DNA of 64,000 nucleotides from Leucobacter sp. cx-42 (GCF_014529985.1 NZ_JACVMU010000007.1:62001-126000), one strand, 5' to 3'. Numbered from the stretch's first letter, positions 36,483 to 45,944 are shown. Numbers and translations: made by a program. Notes: generated by a model from the letters alone, not told the origin.

Positions 36483-37316
36483 TTACTTGGGCTCCTCTGT
36501 GACATCTGCGATATCTGGGATGTCATCGCGATCGTAGTCTGCAAATTCTTTTGCGCGTCGCTTGTCAACGCGTCGGTCATGCAAGATAGCAACGCCGGTC
36601 GCGAGGAAGAACAGCACAGTAATGGGGACGGCGAGCAAGAACATGCTCATGAGATCCGCCGCAGGGGTCGTAAGCGCCGCAAACAACACGATAATCATGA
36701 TCGCAATGCGCCAGCTCTTGAGAATGGTCTTGCCGCGCAGTACCCCGATGAAGTTCAGCAGCACAAGCAACACCGGCATCACAAACCCAACGCCAACAGC
36801 AAGCAGGAGCTTAATCGTGAACTCGAGGTAGGTGCGCGCGTTGATGTAGAACGCATCTTCGGTCGGCTGGAACGTCGACATCAGACGAACAATGTTCGGC
36901 AGGACCATCCAGCCCGCATAGATGCCGGCGAGGAAGAGCGGCACGGCGGTGCCAAGGAAGCCAACGCCATATAGCTTTTCACGCTTCGTCAGCCCAGGGG
37001 CAAGGAACGCCCAGATCTGGTAAAGCCAGATCGGCGAGGCGATAATCACAGCGATGAACAGCGAGATCTGGATCTTCGTGTCGAAGCCACTCGTGACGTC
37101 GGTGTATTGGATAAGCGCAGTACGGCCATTCACTGAAAGGTCGTTAATGGGCTTGCGCAGCATCTCCCAAACCCAGTCTGAGAGTACCCAACCAGCAATC
37201 AGACCAACCGCAATGGCGATCGCTGAGATCACCAATCGGTTGCGGAACTCCACAAGGTGCGAGCCCAGACTCATCCGCCCAGTCTTGCGCTGCGGATCCT
37301 TCGCCTTTTTTGCCAT
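36483..37316 (-). CDS. tatC: Sec-independent translocase subunit TatC
   Basis: A 277-residue, six-helix membrane protein. It begins MSLGSHLVEFRNRL (MTL..H..ELR-type signature), has PIWLYQIWAFLAPGLTKREK, and ends in an acidic cytoplasmic tail. TatC recognises twin-arginine signals. The usual neighbour tatA is not between this gene and the pafBC gene, so TatA/B must be encoded elsewhere. ATG 37316 lies ten bases downstream of the pafBC stop. Confidence 0.93.
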   Translation of the reverse strand: MAKKAKDPQRKTGRMSLGSHLVEFRNRLVISAIAIAVGLIAGWVLSDWVWEMLRKPINDLSVNGRTALIQYTDVTSGFDTKIQISLFIAVIIASPIWLYQIWAFLAPGLTKREKLYGVGFLGTAVPLFLAGIYAGWMVLPNIVRLMSTFQPTEDAFYINARTYLEFTIKLLLAVGVGFVMPVLLVLLNFIGVLRGKTILKSWRIAIMIIVLFAALTTPAADLMSMFLLAVPITVLFFLATGVAILHDRRVDKRRAKEFADYDRDDIPDIADVTEEPK

Positions 37317-37326
37317 GATTCTCAGC

Positions 37327-39426
37327 TTATCTCAGCTCGCTCAACCCGAACTGCGACGCGGTCGCAGCGGTACAAGAAGAATGCCAGCGTGCGGCATATT
37401 CTGCCCATTCACGCACGGCGGATCGCGCAACCGTCGGCTGCTCAACCTCAAGTTCGCCCGGCGCACGTTGCGCGAGCCGCACCGCAGTATCAGCGTGCCA
37501 GCTCGTCAATTGCACGCGCACGCGATCGCCAGAGAGCTGCTCCACCACCGTCGGCGAAAAGCCGTCGATGCGGGAGAGCAGACGATCGGGCAGACGTGCG
37601 ACGAGGAGGTCTGCGTTGTCTTCGCTCCGATGATCACTCATCACGTGCGTATCATCGGCTGGACCAGCACTGTTGACATCGGACATGCCTGCGACGAGGA
37701 ACATCCGCTCACCAACGCGCTCGCGACACCACCCGCGGAGGTACCACGCATCGTCAAGCTCCACCAGAAGATACGGGTCGACCACGCGCGTGCTCTCGAT
37801 GCCATTGCGGCTCACATAGGTGAATCCAATGGCCTCGCGGTGCTCGATTGCCTGGGCAATCTTGGCGATGCGCGGATCCGCTGGCGCGCCAGCAGCAGAA
37901 ATCGCCGCGTTGCCCGCGGCGTCACCAAGCCTGCCGAGACGGGCGCGAAGTCCTGCCGCTAGCTCGGAATCAGACGCAGAAAGCACCGGCATGAGCGCTT
38001 CAAGGCCAAGCAACAGCGATGACAGCTCCACGCCACTCAATCGAGGCGCATCGTCAATCGCAACCGAGTGCGAGAGACTCACGACGCCGTCCTTCAGTGC
38101 GTCCCAGTCAATATCGAAGAGATCGTCGTGCTGATACGACAACGATTCCCCTGGAATCCCGGCTGTGCCAAGAAAACGAATGAGATCAAACAGACGCGAT
38201 TCATCGACTTCAAACCGCTCGCCGAGCTCGGCCAACGACACCGGGCCGCTTTCACGCAGGAACGGCACCAGCGCGAGCAACAGCAACACCGCATCTTCCA
38301 TCGCCAATGGCGCGCGCCGCGCAACAGCAGAGCGATGTTGTTTCGAGGGAGCATCGATAGGTACCGGAGCCTCCCCTGCGTGAGCCGAGGCAACCGCAAG
38401 CAGCGCATCACGCACATCGTCGCGAAGCGATGCAGGTTCGAGCACGACGATGTCAGCGCCGTACGCCGCAAGCTCCGTCGCGAGCTCGGCGTAATCAATC
38501 GTGCCGAACGTAACGACCGCATACGCGCCGTCAGCAGTGAGCCGCAGTTCACCTCGCTGACGCAGCTGGCCGGCAGCGAAAGAACCGACTCGCGCAGCAA
38601 CGCGCACTGGCTGGCGCTCCTGGAGGGACACGAGCGCCGCGATCTGCTCGGGCACCAATGCGCGAAGTTCTCGATCAAACGGCTGACGCGTCTGCTTGAT
38701 GACCGAGGTGATCCGAGAGAGCAAGAACACGCGCGGCTGATCGCGATCAAGGTCGTAGCCGAGCACATGCCAGCGGCCCTCGAACCGATGAATTGCTAGC
38801 GGTGCGACGTGCCTGGTGAGCGGCGCGGATCGACCACGCAGTTGATACTCAAACCGCACGTTCTCCCCCGCGTCAATTGCGGCAAGCAGCGCAGGCGCCG
38901 CTGGCTCAGCGAGCCCGAAGCGAGGAACGACGTGACCGTGTAGCGCCGCATCAGGCGCACGCAGTGCCTCGACCTTCAGCGTCGCACGGCGACTCACCGT
39001 ATCGAGGCTGCCGCGTCGCCACGACAGCGCAGCAAGGCGCAGGAGCATGAGCTCACGGTCGCTAAAGGTCAGGCCTTCTGGGACCTGCAGCTCGCGTTTG
39101 GACACGCGATAGCGGAGCATCTGATTGTTTCCAGGCTCCGAGGGTGATTCGATGACTTCGAGCGGAACGCCAATGTCCCGCAGCTTCGCCTTGTCACGTT
39201 CAAATTGACGCTCGAGTGCCGCGAGTCGCTGCTTGCGGGTCTCCCCCGCGGCAGGCTGCACGTCATACCCGTCGACGGTGTCGAAGAGCTCTTGTTTCGT
39301 GAGACCCCGTTCGCTCGACAGTAACGCGAGGACGAGCGTGAAGAGGCGCTGCTCGGGCCGATTCCTTTTCAGAGGCCCGAACAGCGCGTCCCAGTCGTCG
39401 AGGTCATCCCACTCGACTGCCGCCAT
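37327..39426 (-). CDS. pafBC: Fused PafB-PafC, WYL-domain transcriptional regulator
   Basis: A 699-residue protein made of two homologous halves. Each half has an N-terminal helix-turn-helix (residues about 8-90: RLFTLVLALLSSERGLTKQELF; residues about 375-440: LLLLALVPFLRESGPVSLAELG) followed by a WYL domain (half 1 near residue 195: GENVRFEYQLRG; half 2 near residue 535: HREAIGFTYVSRNG). PafB and PafC form a heterodimer activating DNA-damage genes in mycobacteria; here they are one chain. In many genomes pafB-pafC-tatA-tatC are adjacent; tatA is missing between the fusion and tatC. Confidence 0.9.
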   Translation of the reverse strand: MAAVEWDDLDDWDALFGPLKRNRPEQRLFTLVLALLSSERGLTKQELFDTVDGYDVQPAAGETRKQRLAALERQFERDKAKLRDIGVPLEVIESPSEPGNNQMLRYRVSKRELQVPEGLTFSDRELMLLRLAALSWRRGSLDTVSRRATLKVEALRAPDAALHGHVVPRFGLAEPAAPALLAAIDAGENVRFEYQLRGRSAPLTRHVAPLAIHRFEGRWHVLGYDLDRDQPRVFLLSRITSVIKQTRQPFDRELRALVPEQIAALVSLQERQPVRVAARVGSFAAGQLRQRGELRLTADGAYAVVTFGTIDYAELATELAAYGADIVVLEPASLRDDVRDALLAVASAHAGEAPVPIDAPSKQHRSAVARRAPLAMEDAVLLLLALVPFLRESGPVSLAELGERFEVDESRLFDLIRFLGTAGIPGESLSYQHDDLFDIDWDALKDGVVSLSHSVAIDDAPRLSGVELSSLLLGLEALMPVLSASDSELAAGLRARLGRLGDAAGNAAISAAGAPADPRIAKIAQAIEHREAIGFTYVSRNGIESTRVVDPYLLVELDDAWYLRGWCRERVGERMFLVAGMSDVNSAGPADDTHVMSDHRSEDNADLLVARLPDRLLSRIDGFSPTVVEQLSGDRVRVQLTSWHADTAVRLAQRAPGELEVEQPTVARSAVREWAEYAARWHSSCTAATASQFGLSELR

Positions 39427-39431
39427 GCAGA

Positions 39432-40334
39432 TTAACCTGCCGCGACGATGTCCATGATGAAGACCTGTGCCTGGCCGCCAACGTCAGTGATGACGACGAC
39501 CTGCGAGCCGATCTTCTTCCCGGTGAGGGCAGCGCGGAGGGGGTCTTCACCCGAATCTGCGCCGAGTGGTGCGGTCATACCGCTGTCCCACGTGTTCACG
39601 AAGACTGACTGATCTGCCCAGTTCACGCCCATAGCGTTTACCTGCACGATGTCGGTGTCCTTCACCACGGGGCCGTCGCCAGCGATACGCACCGCAGACT
39701 GCGTGCCGGTCGGCGCCTTCGACGGGGGAAGCACGATACCGGGCTGACCGGCCTCGTTGGTAACGACCGCGGGGAAGCCGTTCGGCAGGCCCTTTGCGCG
39801 GCCCTCCGCCTTTGGACCAAACGCATCAATCACGTCGATGACGGCGATTGCGGGCGTCCCCATGGTCATGCCGTACTGGGTTGCCGTCTGCGAGCTCAGG
39901 GTCACCACTACGCGATCACCGGGCGCCGCACAGCGGATACCTTCGGAGAAGGGAGACGCCTGCGCTTCGGTGACAGAGACAAGCTGCTTCGAGCTGCCGC
40001 CGGACTGTTCCTTGCTGTCGTAGATCGTCTGGCCTGATCCGCCATCAATGACGACCATGTTGACGGTCGCGATGTCACCCTCGGTGATCACGCGGCTGCG
40101 GTCAGTAGCCTTGTTCAGGATCGTGCGCTGCGTCAGCAGGTCTTTCTGGGGGTACGCAAGGCTCACAGTGATCGGGTCACCGATGCCACCCTGCACCGAC
40201 ACCGAGTCACTCGAGGAACCTGCGGTCAACATCGGCTTGCAGTTCGCCTCAGCGGTGTGAGCCGAGGTGCAGCCAGTCAGACCAGCAACCAGAAGGGCGG
40301 CCGCTGCAGTGGCCGGGACAATGCGACGAAGCAT
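39432..40334 (-). CDS. FKBP-type peptidyl-prolyl isomerase-like lipoprotein
   Basis: A 300-residue exported protein with a lipobox LTGC at residue 22. It has two FKBP-like regions (residues about 90-170 and 225-300), including the C-terminal VVITDVGGQAQVFIMDIVAA strand. The catalytic aromatic residues of true FKBPs are not obvious, so isomerase activity is uncertain. It lies five bases downstream of pafBC on the same strand, with pafBC as the following gene, so cotranscription is likely; the role is probably folding of secreted proteins. Confidence 0.8.
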   Translation of the reverse strand: MLRRIVPATAAAALLVAGLTGCTSAHTAEANCKPMLTAGSSSDSVSVQGGIGDPITVSLAYPQKDLLTQRTILNKATDRSRVITEGDIATVNMVVIDGGSGQTIYDSKEQSGGSSKQLVSVTEAQASPFSEGIRCAAPGDRVVVTLSSQTATQYGMTMGTPAIAVIDVIDAFGPKAEGRAKGLPNGFPAVVTNEAGQPGIVLPPSKAPTGTQSAVRIAGDGPVVKDTDIVQVNAMGVNWADQSVFVNTWDSGMTAPLGADSGEDPLRAALTGKKIGSQVVVITDVGGQAQVFIMDIVAAG

Positions 40335-40393
40335 GGAGAAACCTCTCGAGGGGACAGATCGAAAACGATCGGGATGTTTGTCATCCTAGTGCC

Positions 40394-40432
40394 ACACAGG
40401 GCGGCGATTCCTGCAAGCTCGCCGCCCTGTGT
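40394..40432. terminator. Hairpin downstream of HAD-TrmI gene
   Basis: A perfect 14-bp inverted repeat (40394-40407 with 40419-40432), ten bases after the stop, separating it from the FKBP lipoprotein gene. Confidence 0.85.
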
Positions 40433-40442
40433 GTACTGAAAA

Positions 40443-42263
40443 TTAACCTTCTGCGCGATCCGCTCGCTGGTCAGCGACCTTCTGCGCTTCGCGAGCCTTC
40501 TTGCGAAGAATCTTGTCGCTCTTCACGCGCTCGCCAACGGCTTCTGGGGTCCAGGTCTCCTCTGAAGTGGCGTCTCCCATGTCAGGCAGCCAGTTCGCAA
40601 GGTCGGCGTCGGTGAAGTCGCTCTTCGACGCGCGGCGCTTGAGATCGGGAACCGTCGTGTTCGGCGCGAGGCGACGAGCAGTGACAAGGAAGCCGGTGTG
40701 CGCAACCATACGGTGGTCGGGGCGGACTGCGAGGCCTTCAACGTGCCAGCCGCGCACCATCGTCTCCGACGCCTGCGGGTGGGTGTACAGGCCCGAGCGG
40801 CGCATCTCTTCAACGGTGCGCGACAGCTGGGTGACGGTTGCGACGTAGCAAATGATGACGCCGCCAGGAGCGAGCGCATCAGCCGCGATGTCGACGCACT
40901 CCCAGGGAGCGAGCATGTCGAGCACAACGCGGTCAATCGAGCCAGGCTCAACCGCGTTGGGAAGCTCGTCCTGGAGATCACCGACCGTCACTGACCAGTT
41001 TGCGGGGTCTTCGCCAGTGAAGGCGCGCACGTTCGCACGAGCGATCTCAGCGAACTCGTCGCGACGCTCGAACGAACGCAGGGTGCCGGTCGAGCCGATG
41101 CCGCGGAGCAGGTGCAGCGAGAGCGCACCAGAACCAACGCCAGCCTCGACGACGTTCGCGCCAGGGAAGATATCTGCGAGCGAAAGGATCTGCGCCGCAT
41201 CCTTCGGGTACACAATGGCTGCGCCGCGGGGCATCGACATCACGAAGTCTGACAGCAGCGGGCGGAGCAGCAGGTACTCCTCGCCCGACGAGTTCGTGAC
41301 CACTGAGGCGTCGGGCTGACCGACAATCTTGGCGTGCGGCAGCGTGCCACGGTGGCTCTGGAACTCGCCATCCACCTCAAGGGTGAAGGTGTTCATGCGC
41401 CCCTTGGGGCCGGTGAGCTGGACGCGGTCGCCGTACACAAACGGGCCACGCAGTGCGGGGGTTCCCGCGGTCTCTGCAGCCGCGTCAGTCGCGCTTGGCT
41501 GATCGGTCATGTCTGTCTCCTCGATCGTGGATGTGAGATGTGAGTCCTGACCCGCCGAGTGGGCGGATCGGTACAGGGTAAAAGTCTTGCTGACATCGTC
41601 TGCGTTTCGGCCCGCGAGTCCGGAATCCCAGACCTCGTGGGCGGGTGCGTCTGCGAGCGACACCATGTTTGGCAGGCCGATCGTCACGGCGCCGGAGGCA
41701 GCTGCCGAGCGAACGCCCGTGCGTGAATCTTCGAAGGCGACGCACTCCTCGATGGCGACGCCAAGCGCCTGTGCGCCGAGCACATACGGCTCGGGGTGCG
41801 GCTTCTCGTGTGTCACCTCGTCACCAGCCACGACAGCGGCAAACGTGCCAGCAGGCAGCATGTCGACAACCGCATCTGCGATCCGCCGAACCGACATCGT
41901 CACCAGTGCCGCAGGAACACCGAGGCTACCGAGCTCAGCGAGCAGCTCGCGAGCACCGGGACGCCACACTGCCGGTTCCGTCTGCATACCTGCGACGACG
42001 CCGTCGGCCCACTCGTCAACGATGGTGTCAACCGTGAGCGGCACACCGAGTTCTTGGAAGCGGCGGGCCGCATCACGGAGGCCAGTACCCACCAACTGCT
42101 CTGGCAAGTCGGCAGGCATGTCAATGCCATACCGTGCAAGCATTGCGAGCTCAACACGGAGCCAAAACGGCTCAGAATCAATGATCGTGCCGTCCATGTC
42201 CCACAGCGTCGCCAGCGGCAGCGCGTGGTCCTGGCCGTTGGGCGCAGCGTGATGGGCGTTCAT
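40443..42263 (-). CDS. trmI: HAD-family phosphatase fused in frame to tRNA (adenine58-N1)-methyltransferase TrmI
   Basis: One uninterrupted 606-codon frame. Residues 1-225 form a HAD hydrolase of the phosphoglucomutase type (WDMDGTIIDSE motif I, FEDSRTGVRSA motif IV). Residues about 250-606 form TrmI (motif I VVEAGVGSGALS, LDMLAPWE). No stop lies in the roughly 30-residue linker. A ribosome site GAGGAG six bases before ATG 41510 could also start TrmI alone (355 residues). Whether the fusion protein, TrmI alone, or both are made cannot be told. TrmI makes m1A58 in tRNA; the HAD substrate is unknown. Confidence 0.88.
   Translation of the reverse strand: MNAHHAAPNGQDHALPLATLWDMDGTIIDSEPFWLRVELAMLARYGIDMPADLPEQLVGTGLRDAARRFQELGVPLTVDTIVDEWADGVVAGMQTEPAVWRPGARELLAELGSLGVPAALVTMSVRRIADAVVDMLPAGTFAAVVAGDEVTHEKPHPEPYVLGAQALGVAIEECVAFEDSRTGVRSAAASGAVTIGLPNMVSLADAPAHEVWDSGLAGRNADDVSKTFTLYRSAHSAGQDSHLTSTIEETDMTDQPSATDAAAETAGTPALRGPFVYGDRVQLTGPKGRMNTFTLEVDGEFQSHRGTLPHAKIVGQPDASVVTNSSGEEYLLLRPLLSDFVMSMPRGAAIVYPKDAAQILSLADIFPGANVVEAGVGSGALSLHLLRGIGSTGTLRSFERRDEFAEIARANVRAFTGEDPANWSVTVGDLQDELPNAVEPGSIDRVVLDMLAPWECVDIAADALAPGGVIICYVATVTQLSRTVEEMRRSGLYTHPQASETMVRGWHVEGLAVRPDHRMVAHTGFLVTARRLAPNTTVPDLKRRASKSDFTDADLANWLPDMGDATSEETWTPEAVGERVKSDKILRKKAREAQKVADQRADRAEG
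41510..41525 (-). promoter_or_regulatory. Internal ribosome-binding site and ATG for TrmI
   Basis: On the minus strand GAGGAGACAGAC directly precedes ATG 41510, a well-spaced ribosome site inside the HAD-TrmI frame. It would allow TrmI (codons from 41510) to be made independently of the fusion. Confidence 0.6.
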
Positions 42264-42373
42264 TCACCCCAGTCTACCGGCCAATCTCCGGTACTCTGGT
42301 GGTCTGCAAGCGCGTCGAGGCCCTCTGGCCAACAAATCTGTGCCGCGCTGAAACCCTGTGAAGGAGATTCTTC

Positions 42374-43483
42374 GTGAGTATTCGCTCCGCATCCGGAGAA
42401 GACGCGCGCATTTTGATTGCCGCGTTCCAAGGGTGGAGCAATGCCGGAGACGCAACCACCGAAGCTGTTGCTCACCTCACGGAAATGCTCGACAATGAGG
42501 TCATTCACACGATCTCCGGCGAACAGTACTGCGACCTGCAGCTGAATCGGCCGCGCGTGAGTCGCGATGAGGACGGCAAGCGCATCATCACCTGGCCCGA
42601 CACCAAGCTTTGGGGTCCGGTGCGCCGCCCCGAGCTGGAACAGCTCGCAGGTATTGCCGAACTCGCTGAGCTCGAAGGCCTCCCCGTGCCCGAAGGCGCC
42701 GTCGAAGCTGTTGCTGTCGACCGTGTGACTCGCCTCGACGGCACGGCCGTAACGGAACTTTTCGTCCTCTCAGGTGTAGAGCCCACCCGGGACTGGTCTG
42801 CGTTCTCCGAGGAGATCGTCGATCTCGTCGATGTCTGGGATATCGACGTCGTCGTATTCCTCGGCGCACTGTTCGCTGATGCGCCGCACACCCGCCCCAT
42901 TGTGACCACCCTCAGCTCCGAAGACCCGGCACTCCGCGAAGCCCTCGAAGCAGAAAAGGCAACCTACGAAGGACCAGCTGGCGTCCTGACTGCGGTCGAC
43001 CTTGCGCTCAACGCACGCGACGTGCCGACCGTCGCACTCTGGGCTCAGGTTCCCCACTACGTGCACAGCGCCCCCTCACCGAAGGCAACGCTGGCGCTGC
43101 TCGACAAGCTTGAGGAAATTCTCGATATTTTCATCCCCCGTGGCGACTTGCTGGATCTCGCGACGGATTGGGAGAACAACATCAACAACATCGCCAGCGT
43201 TGACGAGGAGATGTCCCGATACATCACCCGGCTCGAGGAAGCCCGCGATGAGTTGCACGCGGCAGACGGCGCGGGTGATGCGCTTGCGCTGGAGTTCGAA
43301 CGTTTTTTGGGCGCGGATCAGCATCTCCTGAAGTCCGATAGCTCTGTCTCGCTCCCCCAGGCGCAGGCGGAATCCGATTCGGGAACGGACGCCACTGAGC
43401 CATCGGATGACTCTGCTGATGGCATCACCGCTGAGACGGATGCCACCGATCTGCCCGACGACGAGCAGCCCACTCAGCACTAA
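42374..43483 (+). CDS. PAC2 family protein (proteasome assembly chaperone-like)
   Basis: A 369-residue protein with the PAC2 core: LIAAFQGWSNAGDATTEAVAHL, LFVLSGVEPTRDW, VVVFLGALFADAPHTRP and a following long acidic tail. Actinobacterial PAC2 proteins are named after eukaryotic proteasome chaperones but their role is unproved. No proteasome genes lie in the window, though the neighbourhood (pafBC, trmI) resembles the mycobacterial proteasome region. GTG 42374 has AAGGAG seven bases upstream. Divergent from the HAD-TrmI gene. Confidence 0.88.
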   Translation: MSIRSASGEDARILIAAFQGWSNAGDATTEAVAHLTEMLDNEVIHTISGEQYCDLQLNRPRVSRDEDGKRIITWPDTKLWGPVRRPELEQLAGIAELAELEGLPVPEGAVEAVAVDRVTRLDGTAVTELFVLSGVEPTRDWSAFSEEIVDLVDVWDIDVVVFLGALFADAPHTRPIVTTLSSEDPALREALEAEKATYEGPAGVLTAVDLALNARDVPTVALWAQVPHYVHSAPSPKATLALLDKLEEILDIFIPRGDLLDLATDWENNINNIASVDEEMSRYITRLEEARDELHAADGAGDALALEFERFLGADQHLLKSDSSVSLPQAQAESDSGTDATEPSDDSADGITAETDATDLPDDEQPTQH

Positions 43484-43502
43484 CACATGTGATGCCGCAT
43501 AC

Positions 43503-43549
43503 GCAGAGCGCCCACTCGCAGGAAAGGTTCCTCCGAGTGGGCGCTCTGC
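43503..43549. terminator. Bidirectional terminator between PAC2 and wall-anchored protein genes
   Basis: A perfect 16-bp inverted repeat (43503-43518 with 43534-43549) that continues inward as aggaa/ttcct, between convergent genes. Confidence 0.9.
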
Positions 43550-43568
43550 TATGTATCGAGATGCGAGG

Positions 43569-45944
43569 CTAGCTTAGGCGCTTTCGTCGCGCAGAGAGCA
43601 CTGTCACACCAGCACCGAGCGCCAGCAACGTCGCTGCGCTCAGGTACAACGAGCTCATGTCAGCGCCGGTGTTGGCCAGGCCGGCAGCGTGCTTTCCTGC
43701 TGCGCCTGTCGCGACACCAGTGTTTGCTGCACCGGTGGTAGTGACGGTACCGCCGCCTACGCCTCCGTTGCCAGTGGTTCCCGTGCCCGTATCGGTGTCG
43801 ACAACCTCGCCGGCAGTCGGCCCGTTGTCGCCACCAAGTGCCAGATACCCCGCGCGCGCCGCGGCCAGCTCAGCCGCAGCTGCTTCAGCCGCAAGCTGCG
43901 CGTCGCTCAGCGCGGCCCCGCTGCGGAGCAACGCACCCTGCGCGTCTTCGTGTGCGGCTCGAGCAGCATCAAGTTGTGCCTGCGAGGCGTCGACAACGCC
44001 TCCGGCCGCAGCGAGCGCCTTGTCGCGAGATGACACCGGCGCATCAGCCAGGGCCGCAGCAAAACTCCGGAATGTTGGACCTGGCACCGGCTCTCCCGCG
44101 CCCGGCTCGAGCGCACCGGCATGGTCGTTGAGCCAGTCGAGCTCAGCCTCAATTGCTGCCAGGGCCGCCGCTGCGTCTTCCGCACGCGCGAGGACGTCAG
44201 GGAGTTGCGTTTCGAGGGCGGCAAGCTCCTGTTCGAGCTGCGCGAATGCCGCGCGAGCAGCTGACAGCTCGTCACCCAGGCGCGCAGCGTCACTGTCAGC
44301 CGCAGCGGCCGCTGCAATCGCTTCGTCGCCAGCCTCCCGAGCACTCTCTGCTGCCGCTGCTGCCTCTGCGAGCCGCGCGAGCAAGTCCGGCCACGCAGCG
44401 AGAGCTTCTTCTAGCTGCGCAAGCGACGCCCCGAGTTCCACAGCCTGTGTTTGCAACTCCGCAAGTGTTGCACCGTGTGCGAGGGCAAGCGCGAGCTCTT
44501 CGCTCACTCTCGCGATGTCGTCTTCCGCTTGCGCTACTGCCGCAGGGATCCCCGCCTCAGCGGCGCGCGTTTCATCGAGAGTGTCCTGCGCGCGATCTGC
44601 ATCTTCTGCGCGGTCTCGCACCGTTTCAGCGGCGGATTCTGCTGCGAGTTCTGCATCGTACACCGCTGCCGCCAGTTGTGCGCGACTCGCGAGAATCCCG
44701 TCTACGCCGCTCTGCGCGTTCGCGACATTTGCGTTCGCCACAGCTTCACTCCCGCTCGCGCTATTCAACGAAGCCTGTGCGGCATTCTCCGCCTGCACTG
44801 CAGCCGCAAGGCGCTCCGCGGCGGCCTCGCGCTCTGACGGCATCGCGTCTGCTGGGAGTGCAGCGAGCGCTGCTTCCGCTTCGGTTTTCGTGCGCGTCGC
44901 TGCCGCGAGTGCGTCACGGGCGTTCTGCGTGATGCCGGCTGCCTCGGCAGCAGTGGCCTGCAGCGCATCAAACGCTTCAAGCAGCGCCTGATCATCGGGG
45001 TTGGCCAGTTTTGTGGCCAGTGCAGACTTCGCAACGGTCACGGCCTCGTTGGCCTGTGTCAGCACCTCTGCCGCTGTCGCGTGCGCGGATTGAGCCTCCA
45101 GCAGCAATCGCCCTGCTTCACTCACGGCCGCGGCCGCCTGAGCCGGAGCGACGTTGATCAGGTGGTTCAGCTGCCGCTCGTAGTCATCCAGCTCGCCACG
45201 AATCACGGCTTCAGCGCGCGGTGGGCTTTCCTGAAGCTCCGAAATCTCTTCCTGGTTCGAGGAGATTGCTTCCTGGAGCGAATCATGCGATGCCCGATCC
45301 GCCGCAGCGTCACTTTCCCCGGTTGTCAGGGCGGTCTTTGTCGCCGCGATGGCGGCGTCGAGTGCTGGAATGTCGACCGTTGCCGCCAACGCCGCGGTTT
45401 CCTCAGCGAGCTCATCCGCGGCTGCACTCGCCTCTTCCAAGCGCTCAACCTCTTCACTTGCGCCCGCGACCGCGTCACGCTTGAGGTCGATCTGCGCTTG
45501 GAGACTGGTCAGCGCATCGCTTGCTGCCTGATGCTCGGCCGCTGCTGTTTCATGGATAGCGGTCGCAAAATCAAGCTCGCTCACCGCCGCAATGGCATCA
45601 AGGCTTTCGACTGCTGCCTCGTGTTCTTCTTCCGCGGCCGCAACCGCCACGCGAGCTTCCTCTGTCGCAGCTGATGCTTCACCGTGTTCGGCGACTGCCA
45701 CTTCGAGCACACGTTGAGCGCTGGCCAGCGCCTGCTCTGCAAGTGCCAGGCGCTTCTTTGCTGCCTGGTACGTTGCGTTCGTGTCTGCGGTCTGACGCGC
45801 GACTGACGGGTCAACCGCTAAGGTCGCCGCGGAAGCGATGGCGGGAGCGACCGCCATGCTTGCAACGACTGCGGCGGCGGCTGCGGTGGTCGCGACAGTT
45901 CGTTTTTTCGTAAATGATGCACCGCTGAATTTCGACTCAGACAC
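43569..45944 (-). CDS. Large alanine-rich coiled-coil surface protein with LANTG wall-anchor signal
   Basis: A 791-residue protein. N-terminus: basic then hydrophobic Ala/Val-rich signal peptide ending AIASAA near residue 38. Residues about 50-650 are almost all Ala/Glu/Gln/Leu/Asp with heptad spacing and few glycines, i.e. long coiled-coil segments, broken near ESPPRAEAVI and at a proline-containing segment near 660. A Gly/Thr linker follows, then LANTG, a hydrophobic helix (about 20 residues) and RRKR, a typical sortase signal of the LAxTG type. GTG 45944 has AAGGGAG six bases upstream. Role: probably a wall-attached stalk or adhesin; this is inference. Confidence 0.85.
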   Translation of the reverse strand: MSESKFSGASFTKKRTVATTAAAAAVVASMAVAPAIASAATLAVDPSVARQTADTNATYQAAKKRLALAEQALASAQRVLEVAVAEHGEASAATEEARVAVAAAEEEHEAAVESLDAIAAVSELDFATAIHETAAAEHQAASDALTSLQAQIDLKRDAVAGASEEVERLEEASAAADELAEETAALAATVDIPALDAAIAATKTALTTGESDAAADRASHDSLQEAISSNQEEISELQESPPRAEAVIRGELDDYERQLNHLINVAPAQAAAAVSEAGRLLLEAQSAHATAAEVLTQANEAVTVAKSALATKLANPDDQALLEAFDALQATAAEAAGITQNARDALAAATRTKTEAEAALAALPADAMPSEREAAAERLAAAVQAENAAQASLNSASGSEAVANANVANAQSGVDGILASRAQLAAAVYDAELAAESAAETVRDRAEDADRAQDTLDETRAAEAGIPAAVAQAEDDIARVSEELALALAHGATLAELQTQAVELGASLAQLEEALAAWPDLLARLAEAAAAAESAREAGDEAIAAAAAADSDAARLGDELSAARAAFAQLEQELAALETQLPDVLARAEDAAAALAAIEAELDWLNDHAGALEPGAGEPVPGPTFRSFAAALADAPVSSRDKALAAAGGVVDASQAQLDAARAAHEDAQGALLRSGAALSDAQLAAEAAAAELAAARAGYLALGGDNGPTAGEVVDTDTGTGTTGNGGVGGGTVTTTGAANTGVATGAAGKHAAGLANTGADMSSLYLSAATLLALGAGVTVLSARRKRLS

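Noticed and set aside
43657-44991. Long Ser/Ala-rich plus-strand frame opposite the coiled-coil gene
   Set aside because: Antisense of an alanine-rich gene gives Ser/Ala/Arg runs; no ribosome site and no known domain.
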